From the NCBI GenBank assembly GCA_009922405.1, contig RFVZ01000115.1, positions 1-8,001 on the forward strand: 8,001 bases of DNA, in the 5' to 3' direction. This DNA comes from Betaproteobacteria bacterium (GTDB taxonomy: Bacteria; Pseudomonadota; Gammaproteobacteria; Burkholderiales; Burkholderiaceae_E). The notes beneath the pieces are model-generated. The model made no database searches. It was not told the DNA's origin and saw nothing but the letters and a program-made list of their open reading frames with translations. Below are positions 5,420 through 8,001 of the stretch, piece after piece. Numbering within the stretch: the stretch's first letter is position 1; each line of letters begins with the position of its first letter. A program made the position numbers and the translations under genes.

Positions 5420-6419
5420 GCCAGCGTGCAGCGTCACGGGCAAAGTAGGTCAGGACGCCAGCCGCGCCGGCCCGCCGGAACGCCAGCAGGGATTCGAGGG
5501 CGACCGCGCGTTCATCGAGCCAGCCGTTCGCCGCAGCTGCCTTGAGCATGGCGTACTCACCGCTGACCTGATAAGCAAACGTGGGTACGCCAAAGCGTTC
5601 GGCAACGCGGCGTACGATATCCAGGTAAGGCATACCGGGCTTGACCATGACCATGTCTGCGCCTTGCTCGAGGTCGAGTGCTACCTCGTGCAGGGCTTCT
5701 TCGGCATTGGCCGGGTCCATCTGGTAGGTCTTTTTATCGGCTTTACCCAAGTTGGATGCCGAACCGACGGCGTCCCGAAACGGGCCGTAAAAAGCCGATG
5801 CATATTTCGCGGCGTAGGACATGATCCGGGTGTGAATCGCGCGATCGTGTTCGAGCGCGTCCCGGATTGCCCCGATTCGCCCGTCCATCATGTCGGAGGG
5901 CGCAACAATATCAACCCCCGCTGCGGCCTGAACACGCGCTTGCTCGATCAGGATCGCGACGGTCTGATCGTTCAGAACATAGCCACGATCATCTAGAACC
6001 CCATCCTGGCCATGGCTGGTGTAGGGATCGAGGGCCACGTCAGTGAGAAGCCCGAGCTGCGGGAACCGGCTCTTGAGTGCTCTTACGACGCGAGGCACGA
6101 GGCCATCCGGATCGGTTGCAGCGCGGCCGTCGAGGGTTTTCAACGCGGGGTCGATGACCGGAAAGAGCGCCAGAACCGGGATCCCGAGGGCGACGCACTC
6201 TTCCGCCACTGCGTAGAGTTCGTCGAGCGAGCGTCGTTCAACCCCCGGCATCGAGGCCACGGACTCGACTCGATGCTGGCCGTCCAGCACAAAGACCGGG
6301 TAAATCAGATTGGCCGCTGTCAGCGTGTTTTCTGCCACCAGACGGCGACTCCAGTCATCGCGGCGGAGTCGGCGTGGACGTTGGCGCAGGAATTGGGGGT
6401 GGGTGTCGGGGAAATTCAT
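5409..6419 (-). CDS. hemB: Delta-aminolevulinic acid dehydratase (porphobilinogen synthase)
   Basis: Condenses two 5-aminolevulinate molecules to porphobilinogen, the second common step of tetrapyrrole synthesis, in the cytoplasm. The 336-residue product has the usual length. The two Schiff-base lysines are present: K205 in MSYAAKYASAFYGPFRDA and K260 in MVMVKPGMPYLD. The metal region reads DVALDPYTSHGQDG (127-140), with A129, D131 and D139 where zinc-dependent enzymes have cysteines. This is the Asp-rich type that uses magnesium rather than catalytic zinc. The ATG at 6419 overlaps the engB stop as ATGA, with no clear Shine-Dalgarno of its own, so translation is probably coupled to engB. Its last 11 bp overlap the convergent phosphodiesterase gene. 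Confidence 0.97.
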   Translation of the reverse strand: MNFPDTHPQFLRQRPRRLRRDDWSRRLVAENTLTAANLIYPVFVLDGQHRVESVASMPGVERRSLDELYAVAEECVALGIPVLALFPVIDPALKTLDGRAATDPDGLVPRVVRALKSRFPQLGLLTDVALDPYTSHGQDGVLDDRGYVLNDQTVAILIEQARVQAAAGVDIVAPSDMMDGRIGAIRDALEHDRAIHTRIMSYAAKYASAFYGPFRDAVGSASNLGKADKKTYQMDPANAEEALHEVALDLEQGADMVMVKPGMPYLDIVRRVAERFGVPTFAYQVSGEYAMLKAAAANGWLDERAVALESLLAFRRAGAAGVLTYFARDAARWLKD

Positions 6420-7069
6420 ACGGCGTCGTTACTTTGGGTGTCGGGATGAGCAGAATCCTGCGTCAAGCGGTAAAAAGCTGCAATCCGGTCTGACGCTTCT
6501 TCGAGACCGATTCGGTGGGTGGAAGAGAACAAAACGAGATCAAATCGCCGGCTCGGATGGCGCAGCGCCAGCTCAGCGCGGACGGTTCGCAGCGCCGTTT
6601 GCTGCTGGTTTCGACTGAGCTTGTCGGCTTTCGTCAGGAGGCCGAGGACGGGGATCGTGACCGGTGTCCAGTCCAGCAGTCCGTGATCCAGTGCGGTCAC
6701 GCCGCGACGGATATCGAGCATCAGTACGACCGCCACCAGAGGCTGGCGGGTCCGCAGGTAATCGCCCGCCAAGCCGATCCAGCTTTCACGCACCGCTCCG
6801 GGCGCCGTGGCGTACCCATACCCGGGCATGTCGACCAGGAATCCATTGGGTTGATCTTGTGGCCCGATCGCAAAAAAGTTGAGCGCCTGGGTGCGTCCCG
6901 GCATCCGGCTTGCAAAAGCCAGTCGACGGCGGTTGCAAAGCACATTGAGGGCGGAGGATTTGCCCGCGTTCGATCTGCCCGCGAAGGCAACCTCGGGCAA
7001 GCCGTCGACCGGCAGCTGGTGCATCTGCGCGACGGTCGTTGTGAAGCGGGCGCTCACCAGCAAGGTCAT
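6416..7069 (-). CDS. engB: Ribosome biogenesis GTP-binding protein EngB/YsxC/YihA
   Basis: Essential-type small GTPase of the TRAFAC class that helps late assembly of the 50S subunit. I start it at the ATG at 7069 (217 residues): the product then opens MTLLVSARFTTTVAQMHQLP like family members, and GGAG (plus-strand 7081-7084) lies 11 bases upstream. The frame stays open to 7378, but that extension has no EngB similarity and would run through the cytochrome c4 start. GTPase motifs are all visible: G1 GRSNAGKSS (31-39), G2 threonine in PGRTQ (T60), G3 DMPGYGYA (80-87), G4 TKAD (146-149) and G5-like SST (182-184). A short polar tail (about 204-217) follows the fold. It is the first gene of a two-gene operon with hemB. 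Confidence 0.95.
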   Translation of the reverse strand: MTLLVSARFTTTVAQMHQLPVDGLPEVAFAGRSNAGKSSALNVLCNRRRLAFASRMPGRTQALNFFAIGPQDQPNGFLVDMPGYGYATAPGAVRESWIGLAGDYLRTRQPLVAVVLMLDIRRGVTALDHGLLDWTPVTIPVLGLLTKADKLSRNQQQTALRTVRAELALRHPSRRFDLVLFSSTHRIGLEEASDRIAAFYRLTQDSAHPDTQSNDAV

Positions 7070-7190
7070 GGCCGGTATGGCTCCGAAACTTAAGACCCTA
7101 TTGTACAATTCGCCGTGCACTTGACTACTGGCGCTGCGAGACGCGGTGACGTAGTTTGGCTTTTTTAGGACGTTGTGCTTGGAGCACCGC
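7070..7190. promoter_or_regulatory. Divergent promoter region between engB and cytochrome c4 gene
   Basis: This 121-bp spacer must hold the start signals for engB-hemB (minus) and the cytochrome gene (plus). It contains the perfect 10-bp palindrome ATTGTACAAT (7100-7109), which presents a TACAAT -10-like hexamer on both strands. Read leftward, it would start transcription about 25 bases before the engB ATG. Neither strand shows a good -35 at 17 bp, so the assignment is tentative. A TTGACT at 7121-7126 has no matching -10 at normal spacing. Confidence 0.4.
7181..7184 (+). promoter_or_regulatory. Shine-Dalgarno GGAG fixing the cytochrome c4 start
   Basis: GGAG lies six bases before the ATG at 7191. 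It favours this ATG over an alternative upstream start at 7173, and the resulting product begins with a well-formed signal peptide. Confidence 0.65.
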
Positions 7191-7844
7191 ATGATTCGCC
7201 TGCATTTTTTGAAGGCATTGGTTGCCTTGTCGCTCGGTTCGGTGGCTTCGGGGTCTGCCGTGGCAGCACCCGCTGCACCAGTCAAAGCCGATCCGGCCGC
7301 CGGCCAAAAGGTCGCCGAACAGGTCTGTGCCGCCTGCCACGGTGCCGACGGCAACAGCACGTCGCCCGCCAATCCCAAGCTGGCGGGGCAGCATGCCGAC
7401 TATCTCGCCAAGCAGCTGAGTAATTTTCGGGTTCAGGCGCCGGCAACTGCGGCAGAGCGTCAAAACGCTGTGATGGCCGGTTTTGCGGCTACCCTGTCCG
7501 AGACGGACATGCGCAACGTCGCCAGCTGGTTTGAGTCGCAGAAGCAGAAGCCTGCGGTCGCGCGCGACAAGGCACTCGCGGATGCCGGGCTACAGATTTA
7601 TCGCCGCGGGATCCCCGAGAAAAATGTCCCTGCCTGTGCGGGATGCCATGCGCCCAATGGGGCCGGTATTCCCGCTCAGTACCCCCGTCTCCAGGGCCAA
7701 TGGGCCGATTACACCGAGGCGCAGTTGGTTGGAATGCGGCAGGGCGGAGTGCGGCGTAACAGCGCGCAGATGACCACGATCGCTACCCGATTGACGGATC
7801 GCGAAGTCAAGGCGGTGGCGGAGTACGTCGCGGGCTTGCGTTGA
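7191..7844 (+). CDS. Periplasmic diheme cytochrome c4
   Basis: Periplasmic or membrane-associated electron carrier with two c-type hemes, typically passing electrons from the bc1 complex to terminal oxidases such as cbb3. The 217-residue precursor starts with a Sec signal peptide (MIRLHFLKALVALSLGSVAS, cleavage probably around residues 25-27 at the AVAAP segment). Two homologous cytochrome domains follow. The first has C46-A-A-C49-H50 with probable axial methionine M95 (AVMAGFAATL). The second has C149-A-G-C152-H153 with probable axial methionine M194 (SAQMTTIATRLT). Length and two-domain layout fit class I cytochrome c4. It is transcribed divergently from engB. Its TGA stop overlaps the likely TTG start of the next gene, suggesting an operon with the msrP-like gene. 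Confidence 0.93.
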   Translation: MIRLHFLKALVALSLGSVASGSAVAAPAAPVKADPAAGQKVAEQVCAACHGADGNSTSPANPKLAGQHADYLAKQLSNFRVQAPATAAERQNAVMAGFAATLSETDMRNVASWFESQKQKPAVARDKALADAGLQIYRRGIPEKNVPACAGCHAPNGAGIPAQYPRLQGQWADYTEAQLVGMRQGGVRRNSAQMTTIATRLTDREVKAVAEYVAGLR

Positions 7845-8001
7845 TCGGCCGCCCACCAGTCGGATCGGACATTACGCCCAGAGCCGTTTTTGAACAACGG
7901 TTTGAACATCGGCGTCGGTGGTTACGGGCGAGCGCAGCCGGACTTGCAACGGTGCCCGCGGGTTGGCTTGCCGAAGCATCGGCGCAGGCGGCAGCCCCAA
8001 C
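7841..8001 (+). CDS. msrP: Protein-methionine-sulfoxide reductase catalytic subunit MsrP, N-terminal part (cut by window edge)
   Basis: Open frame of 53 codons running off the right edge with no stop. Read from TTG 7841, it gives the segment GSDITPRAVFEQR (8-20), resembling the conserved SE-I/V-TP start region of MsrP (YedY). A Tat signal follows: R24-R25-R26-W-L-R and then an Ala/Gly-rich hydrophobic stretch ending in ASAQAAAP (46-53). In known members the mature protein is a periplasmic molybdopterin enzyme that reduces methionine sulfoxide in proteins, with electrons from the heme protein MsrQ. The TTG overlaps the cytochrome c4 stop codon (TTGA). No ATG is seen in frame nearby, so the exact start is tentative; GGAG at 7820-7823 is rather distant. 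The catalytic domain is outside the window, so the call rests on the N-terminus alone. Confidence 0.7.
   Translation, partial: MIGRPPVGSDITPRAVFEQRFEHRRRWLRASAAGLATVPAGWLAEASAQAAAP

Noticed and set aside
6515..7093. 192-residue plus-strand open frame antisense to engB
   Set aside because: It mirrors the real engB codons in a GC-rich gene. It has no domain pattern, no plausible ribosome-binding site and no family resemblance.
7070..7378. N-terminal extension of engB on the minus strand (open frame up to 7378)
   Set aside because: The extension has no EngB similarity, covers the divergent promoter and runs through the cytochrome c4 start and signal peptide. The ATG at 7069 gives a normal EngB N-terminus.

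Overview
The window is GC-rich, gene-dense bacterial chromosome and reads as a betaproteobacterium. The support is the wording of ribosomal protein S4 (GTDLFLKS near the N-terminus), RpoA (starts MQTAMLKP) and L17, plus the grouping of hemB, engB and a diheme cytochrome c4 near the alpha ribosomal operon, which I recall from Burkholderia/Ralstonia-type genomes. I cannot name the genus. There are nine genes, eight complete and one cut by the right edge. I see no tRNA, rRNA, CRISPR array, insertion sequence or phage gene.

Layout. Positions 7-2081 (+) hold the end of the ribosomal alpha operon: rpsD, rpoA, rplQ. A 307-bp gap (2082-2388) follows, with a short tandem repeat and small hairpins but no recognisable gene. 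Next come two c-di-GMP genes on the same strand: a GAF-GGDEF protein (2389-3399) with an intact active site and inhibitory site, and a PAS-GGDEF-EAL protein (3455-5419) with a degenerate GGDEF and an intact EAL domain. The second ends tail-to-tail with hemB, overlapping it by 11 bp. engB and hemB form a minus-strand operon (7069 down to 5409) with a 4-bp ATGA overlap. A 121-bp divergent promoter region (7070-7190) separates engB from a plus-strand cytochrome c4 gene (7191-7844). Its stop codon overlaps the probable TTG start of an msrP-like gene with a Tat signal, which runs off the window.

How the genes work together. The left part is translation and transcription machinery, EngB assists 50S assembly, and HemB supplies porphyrin for heme, which cytochrome c4 carries in the periplasm. 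MsrP is a periplasmic molybdoenzyme that repairs oxidised methionine. The two c-di-GMP genes are the accessory element: a likely synthase followed by a likely phosphodiesterase with a different sensor, sitting where I would expect cutA/dsbD in many relatives. No wholly new system is evident. The most unusual sequence is in the PAS-GGDEF-EAL gene, which has a glycine-rich linker, a 12-bp in-frame repeat inside its dead GGDEF domain, and about ten 9-bp repeats encoding a Val-Thr-x C-terminal tail.
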